A stretch of DNA of 64,000 nucleotides. Origin: VXRJ01 sp965246995 (GTDB lineage Bacteria > Acidobacteriota > Vicinamibacteria > Vicinamibacterales > UBA8438). Numbering within the stretch: the stretch's first letter is position 1; each line of letters begins with the position of its first letter. Positions 36,181-45,417 of this stretch are shown piece after piece. The notes beneath the pieces are model-generated. The model was given only the letters and a program-made list of their open reading frames with translations, was not told where the DNA came from and made no database searches. The stretch covers positions 2,666,001-2,730,000 of the forward strand of contig OZ252008.1 in the NCBI GenBank assembly GCA_965246995.1, given 5' to 3'. Position numbers and translations under genes: made by a program.

Positions 36181-38604
36181 CTACTGGACACCTCCGCCGA
36201 AAGTGATGCCGACATAAATCTCCCGGTCGGGGGAAGGTTCATAGTAGCGGCGACCGAAGGCGTTGGTAATGGCGGACGAGTTGTAGCGCTCGTTGAACAG
36301 GTTGTCGATTCCAACGAACGGGCGGACATCGACATCCCCCCACTGCTGTTCGAAGCCAAAACGGAGATCGACCACCGTGTAGCCCCAGTTCGACTGGGTG
36401 TTGTCGTTCGTCAGGGCAAACTCCCCCACGCGGCGGACGGTGGCGCTGCCGCGCAGCCCGAAGGGCGTCGCGTAGTCGATCCCGGCAAAGAAGCGGTGCT
36501 GCGGTGCGCCCGGTTCCAGGTTGCCGCCGAAGTCCGCGCCGTTGAGGAGGAACTCGTCGAAGACGAAATGCTGCCGCGTGTACGCCGCGCGCGCGCTGAA
36601 GCGCGAGACCGGCTGCCAGTTGAGCGAGAATTCAAGACCGGTGCGGTCGGTCTCGCCAGCATTGGCGAAGTAGGTCCGATCGTCCGGCCGGTTGAAGGGC
36701 ACGAATGCATCGAGGACACGGGCCCGGTAGATGGCGATATCGTAGTGAAGTCGGGCCGGCGCCACGAGGCCGCGGATCCCGAACTCGACGCTCCGAAGCC
36801 GCTCCGGATTGAGTGCCTGGTTGAAACCCCCTTCTCCCGTGGGCGTGTTCGACAACTCGACGGTCGTCGGCGTCTCGTACGCTGTGGAGACGTTCCCGTA
36901 CAGGTTGAGGTTGTCGCTCGCCGCCACCGTCAGGCCGACGGACGGGCTGGCAGAGCCCATCGTCCGTTCACCCGACTGATCGCCATCCACAAGCCGCCGG
37001 TCGATGGCCCGGAACCGGTAGTAGTCATACCGGATGCCTGCGGTGGCTGTCACCCGCGCATGCGGCGAGAGGCTCACCTGCGCGAAGGGGCCGACCGACA
37101 GCACCTGTTCCTGCTGATCGACACGGAGCTCCGCGCGGTGCGAAGTGCTCCCGACCACGAACGGTGGCGCGAAGCCAAACTCCATCCGGCTGTCATCCTG
37201 CGTGGCGACGTCGGCGCCAGCGGTCCAGGTGACCGCTCCGTTCGCCGACGCGCCGAGGTACTCGGAGCGGAGGCCACGGCCCTTCCGGCTCAAGTCAATC
37301 ACCTGGCCGACTCCGGCCCCGTCCAACTTCCGGTTGGATGCCCAGCCGGTCGCCCGAAGGACCTGCGTGCCGGCAAAGCGGTACTCCAGCGTCATACCTC
37401 CTTGACCCTGCGAGGCTCCCTCACCCCAGTTCTGATCGGCGACCGTCGGGCTCCTATGCCCCGAGCAGCCGAACCGCCCCATGCAGGGACGCGCCTGGCG
37501 CGGATCGGCGTTCGCGATATCGGCCGCCGGCAGGCGTGGGTCGCCCGCCTGCGCCGCGTTCAGGAAGCTGGCGCTTTCGGCAAAAGGCAAATCGTAGTGA
37601 TTGAAGATCCCCGACAGATGCCAGCGAGCGCCGATCGCCTGACGTATCACCACGTTCGTCTGGCGGATCTCGGCCTCGCTGTGGTCGCGCCAGCCGTCGG
37701 TGCTGAACCGGTTGAAGCTCGCCATGAAACTGGTGCCGCTGGTGTTGCGTCCGTCTGCGCGAATCTGCTGTCGCTGATAGCCGTTGCTCCCGAACTGCAG
37801 GTCAGGCCGCAGGGTGAAGCGCCGTGTCGGGTCGATCTCGGTAAACAGACTGATCACGCCGCCGGCCGAGTTGCCGTACAGGACGGAACTGGGACCACGG
37901 ATCACTTCGATGCGCCGGACGGAGCCCAGGTCGACGTTGCCCGGCTCGGTCGTTCCGTCCGCCGTCGTAATGGGGATACCGTCCTGAATGATGGCGACGC
38001 CGCGCAGCCCGAACCGCGGCTGCGGCGCCCGGATGCTCAAACCAACGCCACCGGATAGCCCGTAGCTTCGCCGGTTCTGCACCAGCAGTCCCGGTATGCC
38101 GCGGAGCACCTCGTCGAGCGACGACCGCCGTTCTGTGAAGTTGATCTGCTCGTTGCCCACGACCGCCACCGCGTTGGGAACAGTCGCCAGTGTCCGCGCC
38201 GAGCGTGTCACCTCCACCGTCTCGGCCATCGGCGCGATTGCGAGCGTCAGGTCGAGCCGAGCCGCCGTCGAACCTACCGTGACCGTCGACCCTTCGCCCA
38301 GGAAGCCGGGCAGTGCCGCGCCCACCGTGTAGTCTCCCGCCGGCAGACGGGAGATGCTGAAAATACCTTGCCCGTCGGTAACGGCGCTCCGCACCAGGCC
38401 GGTCCCACCATGCTCCACCGTCACGGTGGCCCCGGGCAGCACGCCGCCCAGTTCGTCCAGCACGGCACCGATAATCGAGCCGACTTCGTCCTGCGCCGCA
38501 GTAACCGGAGCGGCGGGGACCGCCACCAGCATCGCGGTCAGCAACGCGATGGCGCCGACAGCCGGCGAGAATCCGTCCATGCGGAAGCGAAACGTCGACA
38601 ACAT
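36181..38604 (-). CDS. TonB-dependent outer-membrane receptor with N-terminal carboxypeptidase-regulatory-like domain
   Basis: The 807-residue protein has a signal peptide (ALLTAMLVAVPAAPVTAAQ), a carboxypeptidase-regulatory-like domain (about 42-130, GAVLDELGGVLPGATVTVEH), a plug domain (about 130-260, VRRIEVIRGPSSVLYGNSA) and a 22-strand barrel ending in a TonB-receptor C-terminus (NLFNERYNSSAIT...YVGITFGGGVQ). The plug resembles FecA/BtuB-type siderophore or metal-complex receptors, but the substrate is unknown. The promoter probably lies in the 203-base gap 38605-38807, where a GGAGGG ribosome site precedes the ATG and nothing else is seen. Confidence 0.92.
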   Translation of the reverse strand: MLSTFRFRMDGFSPAVGAIALLTAMLVAVPAAPVTAAQDEVGSIIGAVLDELGGVLPGATVTVEHGGTGLVRSAVTDGQGIFSISRLPAGDYTVGAALPGFLGEGSTVTVGSTAARLDLTLAIAPMAETVEVTRSARTLATVPNAVAVVGNEQINFTERRSSLDEVLRGIPGLLVQNRRSYGLSGGVGLSIRAPQPRFGLRGVAIIQDGIPITTADGTTEPGNVDLGSVRRIEVIRGPSSVLYGNSAGGVISLFTEIDPTRRFTLRPDLQFGSNGYQRQQIRADGRNTSGTSFMASFNRFSTDGWRDHSEAEIRQTNVVIRQAIGARWHLSGIFNHYDLPFAESASFLNAAQAGDPRLPAADIANADPRQARPCMGRFGCSGHRSPTVADQNWGEGASQGQGGMTLEYRFAGTQVLRATGWASNRKLDGAGVGQVIDLSRKGRGLRSEYLGASANGAVTWTAGADVATQDDSRMEFGFAPPFVVGSTSHRAELRVDQQEQVLSVGPFAQVSLSPHARVTATAGIRYDYYRFRAIDRRLVDGDQSGERTMGSASPSVGLTVAASDNLNLYGNVSTAYETPTTVELSNTPTGEGGFNQALNPERLRSVEFGIRGLVAPARLHYDIAIYRARVLDAFVPFNRPDDRTYFANAGETDRTGLEFSLNWQPVSRFSARAAYTRQHFVFDEFLLNGADFGGNLEPGAPQHRFFAGIDYATPFGLRGSATVRRVGEFALTNDNTQSNWGYTVVDLRFGFEQQWGDVDVRPFVGIDNLFNERYNSSAITNAFGRRYYEPSPDREIYVGITFGGGVQ

Positions 38605-38807
38605 GTTCCCTCCAAAATCGCTGTGCCGCTTCGTAGCGACATCAGCATTGGCACAACAGAATAGCGGAATCGGCCTAGCTCGCGGAACTTGCCGCGAACC
38701 AGAGGCGCAACGATCAGAATCGCGACAGCCGGTCAGGCGCTGTCAGAACTTCCGGCGAGCAACCTGCGAAACTGGAGTGGCGCTGACGGACGGAAACCGG
38801 AAACCGA

Positions 38808-39191
38808 CTACCGTTTCGCCCCGGTCCAGACGCCGGTGCCATACCAGACGAAGCTCCCCTCGTCCCCCTTCATCATGGCGCCCTGCACTTCGCCGGAGAA
38901 GTTCACCGGCATGTCGCCGTCGAGATCGGGAACGATAAAGCCCCACTTGATCATGCCGCTTTCGAGCGATCCGGTGAGCGGCAAGGGACCCTCGCCATCG
39001 TTCATGTCGATCTCGCCCTCGATCGTCGAACCGTCCTGATCGAACGTAGCGGTCCAGACTTGTTCGCCCGTCTGCGTGTCGAGCTTGATCTCCCAGACCC
39101 CGTTAATGTCCGACTGTGCGGCAAGCCCCGCACCCCACACCCCGCCCACCAAAATGGCGATGGCGAAGATTCCCGGAACGACCTTGATCAT
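38808..39191 (-). CDS. small exported protein of unknown function
   Basis: The 127-residue product has a signal peptide (MIKVVPGIFAIAILVGGVWGAGLAAQ) and a compact beta-rich remainder (SDINGVWEIKLDTQTGEQVW, FSGEVQGAMMKGDEGSFVWYG). It resembles lipocalin-like or YceI-like small exported proteins seen in this kind of genome, but I do not recognise a named family. ATG at 39191 follows GGAGGAAGG closely, so it is preferred over 39233. It is upstream of, and in the same direction as, the TonB receptor, though 203 bases separate them. Confidence 0.65.
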   Translation of the reverse strand: MIKVVPGIFAIAILVGGVWGAGLAAQSDINGVWEIKLDTQTGEQVWTATFDQDGSTIEGEIDMNDGEGPLPLTGSLESGMIKWGFIVPDLDGDMPVNFSGEVQGAMMKGDEGSFVWYGTGVWTGAKR

Positions 39192-39233
39192 CGACCTTCC
39201 TCCCACGGATCCACCTGCCCCTCGCTCGGCCAT

Positions 39234-39239
39234 ATTGTA
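39234..39239 (-). promoter_or_regulatory. candidate -10 element for the small exported protein gene
   Basis: On the minus strand TACAAT lies about 43 bases before the ATG at 39191, in the 122-base divergent gap to the MFS gene. A plus-strand TAGAAT at 39267-39272 may serve the MFS gene. No convincing -35 hexamers are seen. Confidence 0.3.
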
Positions 39240-39313
39240 ATGGCATTCCTGCCGCCAGCCGCGGGGTAGAATGTCTCAGCCGCGCCTCGAGCCGGCAGAG
39301 AGAGGAACCCCGC

Positions 39314-40561
39314 ATGACTGACGCGAACGCCGCCAACCGCTGGCTCCCGCTCCTCGGCGGGGTGCTGATGAATCTGGCGCTGGGCGTCATCTACGCCTGG
39401 AGCGTCTTCGTTGCGCCGTTGAATGCCGACTTCGACTGGACACGCACCCAGGTTTCCGTCGTTTTCACGATTGCCATACTTTCCGTTGGCTCGTGGTTCG
39501 TCGTCGCCGGATTCCTGCAGGACCGCTTCGGTCCCCGAATGGTGGCGGCGTTCGGTGGCATCCTGTACGCGCTCGGGTTCTTCCTGGCCAGCCAGGCCGA
39601 GTCGCTCATCTGGCTGTACGTCACTTTCGGCGCCATCGCGGGAGCCGGCAACGGCTTCGGCTACGCCATCCCCATCCCGGTCTGTTCGAAGTGGTTCCCC
39701 GACCGGCGCGGTCTCGCGGTCGGACTGGTGGTGGGCGGCTACGGCGCCGGCTCCGGGATCTACGGCCCCCTCGCCCGGGAAATCCTTATTCCGGCCTATG
39801 GCTGGCAAGGCACGATGCAGATCTCCGCGCTGATCTTCCTCGTGATGACACTCGCGGCGGCGTATCTGCTGAAGAACCCGCCGCCCGGCTACCAGCCGCC
39901 GACCCCGGCAGGCGCCCAGACGGCGGGCGGTGCCCAGAAGCCGCCGATCCCGGTTGCCCGCGACTTCACGACGGGAGAGATGGTGCGCACCCCCACGTTC
40001 TATCTCCTCTGGATCGCCTACTGCCTGGGCACGGCGGCCGGATTGATGGTCATCAGCCAACTGGTCCCCGTCGGCGAAGCAGCCGGCCTGGGCGCCGCGG
40101 CCGCACTCGGCCTGACGATCGGGGCGATCGGAAATACCGGCGGGCGCGTGCTCTCCGGCTGGATGTCCGACACTGTCGGCCGATTGAACACGCTCAGGCT
40201 GATGGTTCTGCTCTCCGCCGTCGCTCTACCGTTGTTCTACCTCATGAGGGGGGAGGTCGCGCTCTTTTATCTCCTGCTCTTCGTGATCTACTACTGCTAC
40301 GGAACGCTGCTGTCGGTCTTCGCGTCGACCTGCGCCGACTTCTACGGCACACGGCATATGGGGGTCAACTATGGACTCCTGTTCTCGGCGTGGGGGATCG
40401 CGGGCATCGTTGGGCCGGTCATCGCCGGGCAGGTCTTCGACGCCACCGGAAACTACGAGTTGGCGTTCCACGTCGCTGCCGCACTGTCGGTCGTCGCACT
40501 CGGCGCGCTCATGCTGGCGAAGCCGCCGTCCGCACCCGTCGCGGACAGCAGCTCCGCCTGA
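39314..40561 (+). CDS. MFS transporter, oxalate/formate antiporter (OFA) family
   Basis: The 415-residue carrier has twelve predicted membrane helices and the OFA-type N-terminus (GGVLMNLALGVIYAWSVFVAPL) with DRFGPR after helix 2 and FPDRRGLAVGLVVGGYGAGS between helices 4 and 5. Members exchange organic acids such as oxalate, formate, lactate or pyruvate; the substrate here is unknown. It lies 6 bases before the AtoE-type gene, so the two acid carriers are probably expressed together. Confidence 0.88.
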   Translation: MTDANAANRWLPLLGGVLMNLALGVIYAWSVFVAPLNADFDWTRTQVSVVFTIAILSVGSWFVVAGFLQDRFGPRMVAAFGGILYALGFFLASQAESLIWLYVTFGAIAGAGNGFGYAIPIPVCSKWFPDRRGLAVGLVVGGYGAGSGIYGPLAREILIPAYGWQGTMQISALIFLVMTLAAAYLLKNPPPGYQPPTPAGAQTAGGAQKPPIPVARDFTTGEMVRTPTFYLLWIAYCLGTAAGLMVISQLVPVGEAAGLGAAAALGLTIGAIGNTGGRVLSGWMSDTVGRLNTLRLMVLLSAVALPLFYLMRGEVALFYLLLFVIYYCYGTLLSVFASTCADFYGTRHMGVNYGLLFSAWGIAGIVGPVIAGQVFDATGNYELAFHVAAALSVVALGALMLAKPPSAPVADSSSA

Positions 40562-40567
40562 CCCGCG

Positions 40568-41953
40568 ATGAGCAGCCTGATCGGTTTCGTCGGCGAACTG
40601 GGCGACCGTCTCTGCCAGTTCACGCAGCGGTGGATTCCCGACTCGTGGGTCGTCTGCATGATCCTGACGATCCTGTCGATCCTGTTGGCCATGCTGGGGG
40701 CCGGGGCGAGCCTGAATGAGTCGGTCCTCGCCTGGGGAGACGGGATGTGGTCGCTTCTGGAGCTGGCGATGCAGTTCTCGATCGCCATGATCGCCGCGCA
40801 CGCCTGCGTCTCGTCCCGGCCGGTCTACCGCTTCCTCGACTGGCTCGCGCATCTCCCAGACCGCAATCGGCCGCTCCAGGCCATCGTGCTCATCGGCGTC
40901 TTCTCGCTGATCACCGGCTATCTGAACTGGGCGCTCAGCGTCGTGGCATCGGCGCTCTTCGTGCCGTTCGTCGCGCGCCGCAATCCGAAGGCCGACATCC
41001 GACTGGTGATCGCCGCCGCCTATCTCGGGATCTGCACGATCTGGCACGGGGGCCTCTCCGGATCGGCGCCGCTCATCCTGGCCACACCCGGCAATCCACT
41101 GCTAGCCCCGGCGACTGGCGAGCCGGTCATCGACCGCGTGCTGCCGGTCACCGAGACGTTGTTCATCCCGTTCAACCTCATCTTCATCGCCATCCTTGGT
41201 GCTGCCGCACTGGGGACGGTGATGCTGCTCCATCCGCGCCGCAACGTGCAGACCCTGAGTTCCGAACAGATCGAACGGATGATGCCGGTGCTTCCCGAGG
41301 AACAGACACCCGACACGCCGGCGAGCCACATGGAATCGTTCCGCGGCTGGATGATTCTGGCCGCGATCCTGATCGGCTATCCGCTCGGGTATTCCATCGT
41401 GACCCGCGGTTTCGGCGCCTCATGGACCATCAACGCCTACAACGCGGTCTTCCTGGTGACGGCGCTGCTGCTTCAGGGCCGGCCGTCCAATCTCGTGCGC
41501 GCCTTCGGCAGCGGCGCACGCACCGCATCGGGCGTCATCCTGCAGTTCCCTTTTTATGCCGGGATTTTCGGCGTGATCAACAACACCGGTCTGGGCGCCT
41601 GGCTGGGTGAGCTCTTTGTCACGTTTGCCACCACGGAGACCTATCCGGCGGTGGTCTACTTCTATTCCGGCTTTGTGAACCTCTTCGTGCCGTCCGGCGG
41701 ATCCAAGTGGCTGATCGAAGCGCCCTACCTGCTGCCGGCTGCGAAAGAGCTCGGCGTGTCCGCTACGACCACGGTGCTCGCCTACGCCTACGGCGATGCG
41801 ACGACCAACTTCATTCAGCCGTTCTGGGCGATCCCGATCCTGACCGTTACACGTCTCAAGTTCGGCGACATCCTGGGCTATACCGGCATCGTTGCGGTCG
41901 TCTGCACGATCATCAGCGTCATCGCGATGTTTCTGATTCCGCCCAACTTGTAG
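40568..41953 (+). CDS. atoE: short-chain fatty acid transporter, AtoE type
   Basis: The 461-residue polytopic protein matches the AtoE family of short-chain fatty acid/acetoacetate carriers (RWIPDSWVVCMILTILSI, SLITGYLNWALSVVASALF, GICTIWHGGLSGSAPL, FVNLFVPSGGSKWLIEAPYL). The expected role is uptake of acetoacetate, butyrate or similar acids, matching the CoA-transferase at 24.8-26.2 kb. It follows the OFA carrier by 6 bases. Confidence 0.92.
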   Translation: MSSLIGFVGELGDRLCQFTQRWIPDSWVVCMILTILSILLAMLGAGASLNESVLAWGDGMWSLLELAMQFSIAMIAAHACVSSRPVYRFLDWLAHLPDRNRPLQAIVLIGVFSLITGYLNWALSVVASALFVPFVARRNPKADIRLVIAAAYLGICTIWHGGLSGSAPLILATPGNPLLAPATGEPVIDRVLPVTETLFIPFNLIFIAILGAAALGTVMLLHPRRNVQTLSSEQIERMMPVLPEEQTPDTPASHMESFRGWMILAAILIGYPLGYSIVTRGFGASWTINAYNAVFLVTALLLQGRPSNLVRAFGSGARTASGVILQFPFYAGIFGVINNTGLGAWLGELFVTFATTETYPAVVYFYSGFVNLFVPSGGSKWLIEAPYLLPAAKELGVSATTTVLAYAYGDATTNFIQPFWAIPILTVTRLKFGDILGYTGIVAVVCTIISVIAMFLIPPNL

Positions 41954-41974
41954 TGATGGCGCGCGTCTCGGGAC

Positions 41975-41980
41975 TATAAT
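41975..41980 (+). promoter_or_regulatory. candidate -10 element TATAAT before the PQQ-like propeller gene
   Basis: A perfect TATAAT ends 10 bases before the ATG at 41991, in the 37-base gap after atoE. No Shine-Dalgarno sequence is present between them, so the transcript would be leaderless or nearly so. The region where a -35 should be is not consensus. Confidence 0.4.
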
Positions 41981-41990
41981 TCCCACGATC

Positions 41991-43349
41991 ATGCGGCGCA
42001 GATCATTGGCCGCAGCCGCCGGACTCCTGTCGATCGCGCTGATCGCGCTCCCCGCCTTGTCGGCCAGCGAGTGGCCCCGCTTCCGCGGCGCCGATGATGG
42101 CGTAGCCGCCGACCACCCCGACCTCCCCGAGACCTGGAGCGAGACCGAGAACGTCAAGTGGCGCGCCGACATTCCGGGCCTCGGCTGGAGCTCGCCGATC
42201 GTCTGGGGCGACCACGTCATCGTCACGACGGCGATCAGCGCAAGAGAGGAGCCGCAGCCAGTCAAGGGGCTGTACGACCCGGGCGACGAGCATGGCAAGC
42301 AGGAGGCGGTGGCGGAGCACCGCTGGTTGGTGCTCGACATCGACCTCGCCACTGGCGCGGTGCGGTGGGAGCGGGAACTGCGGTCGGCCCTTCCCCCCAT
42401 CAAGCGGCACCTCAAGTCGAGCTTCGCCTCCGAGACGCCGGTCACTGACGGCGAGCGCGTCTACGTCTACTTCGGCACCATCGGCCTGGTCGCGGCGCTC
42501 GAGTTGCATACCGGCGAGGTGGTGTGGACGCAGGACGTCGGCGCGTTCAACGGGGGTCAGGAGTTCGGGCCCGCCGCGTCGCCGGTGCTGCACGACGGCC
42601 GTCTCTACGTCGTCAACGACAACACCACCGAATCGTTCCTGACCGCCTTCGATGCCGAGACCGGCGAACAGGTGTGGCGTGTGGTGCGGGGCGAAACCGA
42701 GAACTGGTCGACGCCGTTCGTCTGGGAGAACCGTCTGCGGACCGAGCTGGTGATAACGGGACGGGCCAGAGTCCGGTCGTACGACCTCGACGGCAACTTG
42801 CTGTGGGAACTGCAGGGGATGACCGTGAATGTCGCGCCCACCCCCTTCGCCAAGAACGGCCTGGCGTACCTCAACTCCGGCTATCCCGGCTCAGCGGTAC
42901 GCCCGGTCTACGCGGTGCGGCCGGGCGGCTCGGGCGACATCTCGCTCGACCCGGACAACCCGACCGACCATCCCTACATCGCCTGGTTCCAGCCGATGCT
43001 CGGCACGTACGTCACTTCGGCCCTCGTCTACAAGGGCATCTATTACACGCTGCTCGACCGGGGGATGCTGCTGGCGCACGACGCCGCCACCGGCGTGGAG
43101 ATCTACGGCCGCACCCGGCTCCGCCCCGGCAGCGGGTTCACGGCATCGCCCTGGGCATACAACGACCGAATCTTCGTCCTGAGCGAGGATGGCGACACCT
43201 ACGTCATCCAGTCGGGCCGCGAGTTCGAGATTCTCGCCGTCAACCCGCTCAACGAGATGGCGCTGGCGACGCCCGCGGTGGCAGGAGGCAACTTGATCAT
43301 CCGGACGCAGACGAAGCTGTACTGCCTCTCGAACGGGGGTGGGGCGTGA
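41991..43349 (+). CDS. exported PQQ-like beta-propeller protein
   Basis: The 452-residue protein has a signal peptide (LLSIALIALPALSA) and repeats with the quinoprotein W-motif (LDIDLATGAVRWERELR, LELHTGEVVWTQDV, FDAETGEQVWRVV). The opening EWPRFRGADDGVA is typical of outer-membrane-biogenesis-like or planctomycete-type PQQ-like propellers rather than of dehydrogenases. No vicinal Cys pair or catalytic Asp motif is seen, so enzyme activity is doubtful. The next gene overlaps the stop by 4 bases. Confidence 0.82.
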   Translation: MRRRSLAAAAGLLSIALIALPALSASEWPRFRGADDGVAADHPDLPETWSETENVKWRADIPGLGWSSPIVWGDHVIVTTAISAREEPQPVKGLYDPGDEHGKQEAVAEHRWLVLDIDLATGAVRWERELRSALPPIKRHLKSSFASETPVTDGERVYVYFGTIGLVAALELHTGEVVWTQDVGAFNGGQEFGPAASPVLHDGRLYVVNDNTTESFLTAFDAETGEQVWRVVRGETENWSTPFVWENRLRTELVITGRARVRSYDLDGNLLWELQGMTVNVAPTPFAKNGLAYLNSGYPGSAVRPVYAVRPGGSGDISLDPDNPTDHPYIAWFQPMLGTYVTSALVYKGIYYTLLDRGMLLAHDAATGVEIYGRTRLRPGSGFTASPWAYNDRIFVLSEDGDTYVIQSGREFEILAVNPLNEMALATPAVAGGNLIIRTQTKLYCLSNGGGA

Positions 43350-44407
43350 GCGGGCGGCGCCGCGCCGACACGCCTGTTGCGGCGCTCGTCGCCGCCGTCA
43401 TTGCCGGGGCGGCAGCCGCCAACCCGGCCAGCGCCCAGACGATCGACTTCACGCTGGCCTCCACCATCCCCGGGCCGATCGACCTGGTGCGGGCCGAAGG
43501 ATCGTTCGCCTACGTCACGCGGGCCACGACGCTGACGATTTTTGACCTCTCCGACCCGGCGTCGCCGGTACGACGAGGCGAGCACGTCTTCCCGGAGGAG
43601 GTGTGGGGCTTCGACGTCGCCGGCACGCTCGCCTACGTGGCGGCGGGACACTCCGGCCTGTGGATCCTCGACGTCTCCGACCCCGACGCGCCGCGTCTGC
43701 GCGGGTCGGTCACCACGCCGGGGCAAGCTAAGAACGTCGCGGTGTCGGACGGGCGCGCGGTCGTGGCGGATCACATGTCGGGCGTGGACGTCATCGACAT
43801 CACCGACGTCGACGCGCCGATCGAGGTCGGCTCGGTCTTCACCGACGGTTACGCGCGCGACGTAGCCATGTTCGGCTCGCACGCCTATGCCGTCGACCAC
43901 CCGGCCGGTTTCTACGTGCTCGACATGGCGACCGACCCCCTCGATCCGGTGGGGTCGCTACAGTCGGCCTCGGCGCCGCGACACGTCGAGATCCTGGACG
44001 GCGCGCCGCACATTGCCGTGCTGGTAGGGGGCGTTCCGTTCGACCCGCTCCGGGCGCTCCGGCAGGATGCGCCGCCTGTCGACCCGCGCGGCACGCTGCA
44101 GCTCTACAACGTTGCCGACCCGTCGGCGCCCGCGCTGATCACGACGTTCCGGACCCCGGGCGACGCACAGCGGGCCGCGCTCCGCGACCGTCTCGCCTAC
44201 GTGGCTGATGGGCCTGCGGGCCTCTCGGTGGTGGACCTTTCGACGCCGGAAACGCCGCAGGTGGTCGGCTCGTATGCGACGCGGCATTTTGCGCGCGACG
44301 TCGCGGTGGGAGACGGGATTATCCTTCTCATAGAAGACACGATCCACAGCAGATCGCACACGTACGAGGACGGCGACATGATTGTCCTGAAGCAGGTAGA
44401 CGAATGA
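43346..44407 (+). CDS. exported LVIVD-repeat protein
   Basis: The 353-residue product has a signal peptide (ALVAAVIAGAAAANPASAQ) and at least six repeats of the LVIVD type (LTIFDLSDPASPVRRGE, LWILDVSDPDAPRLRGS, VDVIDITDVDAPIEVGS, LSVVDLSTPETPQVVGS), which form a beta-propeller on the cell surface or in the periplasm. GTG at 43346 overlaps the upstream stop as GTGA, so the pair is translationally coupled; the longer frame back to 42524 is a shadow. The function is likely binding rather than catalysis. Confidence 0.82.
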   Translation: MSGRRRADTPVAALVAAVIAGAAAANPASAQTIDFTLASTIPGPIDLVRAEGSFAYVTRATTLTIFDLSDPASPVRRGEHVFPEEVWGFDVAGTLAYVAAGHSGLWILDVSDPDAPRLRGSVTTPGQAKNVAVSDGRAVVADHMSGVDVIDITDVDAPIEVGSVFTDGYARDVAMFGSHAYAVDHPAGFYVLDMATDPLDPVGSLQSASAPRHVEILDGAPHIAVLVGGVPFDPLRALRQDAPPVDPRGTLQLYNVADPSAPALITTFRTPGDAQRAALRDRLAYVADGPAGLSVVDLSTPETPQVVGSYATRHFARDVAVGDGIILLIEDTIHSRSHTYEDGDMIVLKQVDE

Positions 44408-44455
44408 CGCGGCGCGAGCGGACTGGTTCTGTTCGTGCGCGAAGGAGGTAGTGCA

Positions 44456-45379
44456 ATGAGACGCAGCATGATTCTGACCGCCCTGGTCATCGTCGGTGTG
44501 TTCCTGACGGCCAGCACCTACGAGGCGCGGCAGGAAAAATTCAACATCGTGATCCTCGAGGTCGCCGACAACCTCTGGATGCTCGCCAACGACCCGGCCG
44601 AGCAGGGCATGCGGACCGGCGGCAACACCGCGGTCTACGTCCGCGACGATGGCGTGACGCTGGTCGACACGAAGATTGCCGGGTACGGGCCCGACATCAT
44701 GGCACGCGTGCGGGAGCTGACCGACAAGCCGGTGACAACCATCATCAACACGCACACCCACTACGACCACACCGGCGCGAATAACGAGTTCCCCGACACC
44801 GTCGACTTCGTCGTGCACGACAACACGCGGGCGCAGATGGCGCGGTCAAGTTGCGAACCGGTGACCAACTGCGAGGCGTTCCAGGGGGCGAACGCAAAGT
44901 ACATCCCGGAAACCACCTACAGCGACACGCTGTCCCTCTTCAGCGGCGACGATCAGATCGACCTGTATTACTTCGGCCGCGGTCACACCGACGGCGACAC
45001 GTTCGTCGTCTTCCGGGCAGTACGCGCAATTCATACCGGAGACATGTTCCAGCGGAAGGGCCTCCCCTTCATCGATGTCGCCAACGGCAACGGCAGCGCC
45101 GTCGAGTTCGGATCGACGCTCGAGAAGGCGATCGCCGGTATCAGCGATGTCGACCTGGTCATCACCGGTCACAACGACACCCTGCTCGAATGGGACGACT
45201 TCGTCAACTTCAGCGGCTTCTACAACGACATGGTTGACCAGGCAGAACGCTCTCATGCTGCCGGCCGCTCGGTCGACGAGGCAGTCTCTGCCTACACGCT
45301 CCCGAGCGACTACAGTGACTTCCAGGCTCCCGAAGCCGGCCTTCGCCGCGCCATCGAGTGGGTGTACGGCGAGCAGTAG
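44456..45379 (+). CDS. exported metallo-beta-lactamase-fold hydrolase
   Basis: The 307-residue protein has a signal peptide (MILTALVIVGVFLTAS) and the metal motif THTHYDHTG, plus GRGHTDGD, HTGDMF and ITGHND. This suits the quinoprotein-relay/SoxH-like or lactonase-like branch of the family. A strong GAAGGAGG site precedes ATG 44456, which is preferred to the frame start at 44435. It closes a three-gene set with the PQQ-like and LVIVD proteins, all exported. Confidence 0.85.
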   Translation: MRRSMILTALVIVGVFLTASTYEARQEKFNIVILEVADNLWMLANDPAEQGMRTGGNTAVYVRDDGVTLVDTKIAGYGPDIMARVRELTDKPVTTIINTHTHYDHTGANNEFPDTVDFVVHDNTRAQMARSSCEPVTNCEAFQGANAKYIPETTYSDTLSLFSGDDQIDLYYFGRGHTDGDTFVVFRAVRAIHTGDMFQRKGLPFIDVANGNGSAVEFGSTLEKAIAGISDVDLVITGHNDTLLEWDDFVNFSGFYNDMVDQAERSHAAGRSVDEAVSAYTLPSDYSDFQAPEAGLRRAIEWVYGEQ

Positions 45380-45391
45380 AACGTCGCGAAC

Positions 45392-45417
45392 CTAGCAGCC
45401 CGTATATGGACTGCTAG
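45392..45417. terminator. inverted repeat between convergent genes, possible bidirectional terminator
   Basis: CTAGCAGCCC and GGACTGCTAG form a 10-base stem with one mismatch around GTATAT. It lies between the hydrolase gene (plus) and the lactonase gene (minus), and its right arm covers the lactonase TAG stop (45414-45416). The left arm begins with the same CTAGCAGCCCG as the dispersed repeat family. There is no T-run, so intrinsic termination is not assured. Confidence 0.45.

Noticed and set aside
36496..38058. 520-codon open frame on the plus strand opposite the TonB receptor
   Set aside because: Arg/Pro/Ala-rich translation with no family resemblance, fully antisense to a clear gene; a by-product of high GC.
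42524..43345. N-terminal extension of the LVIVD-repeat gene
   Set aside because: Overlaps the PQQ-like propeller gene in another frame and encodes unrelated basic sequence; the signal peptide starts at 43346.
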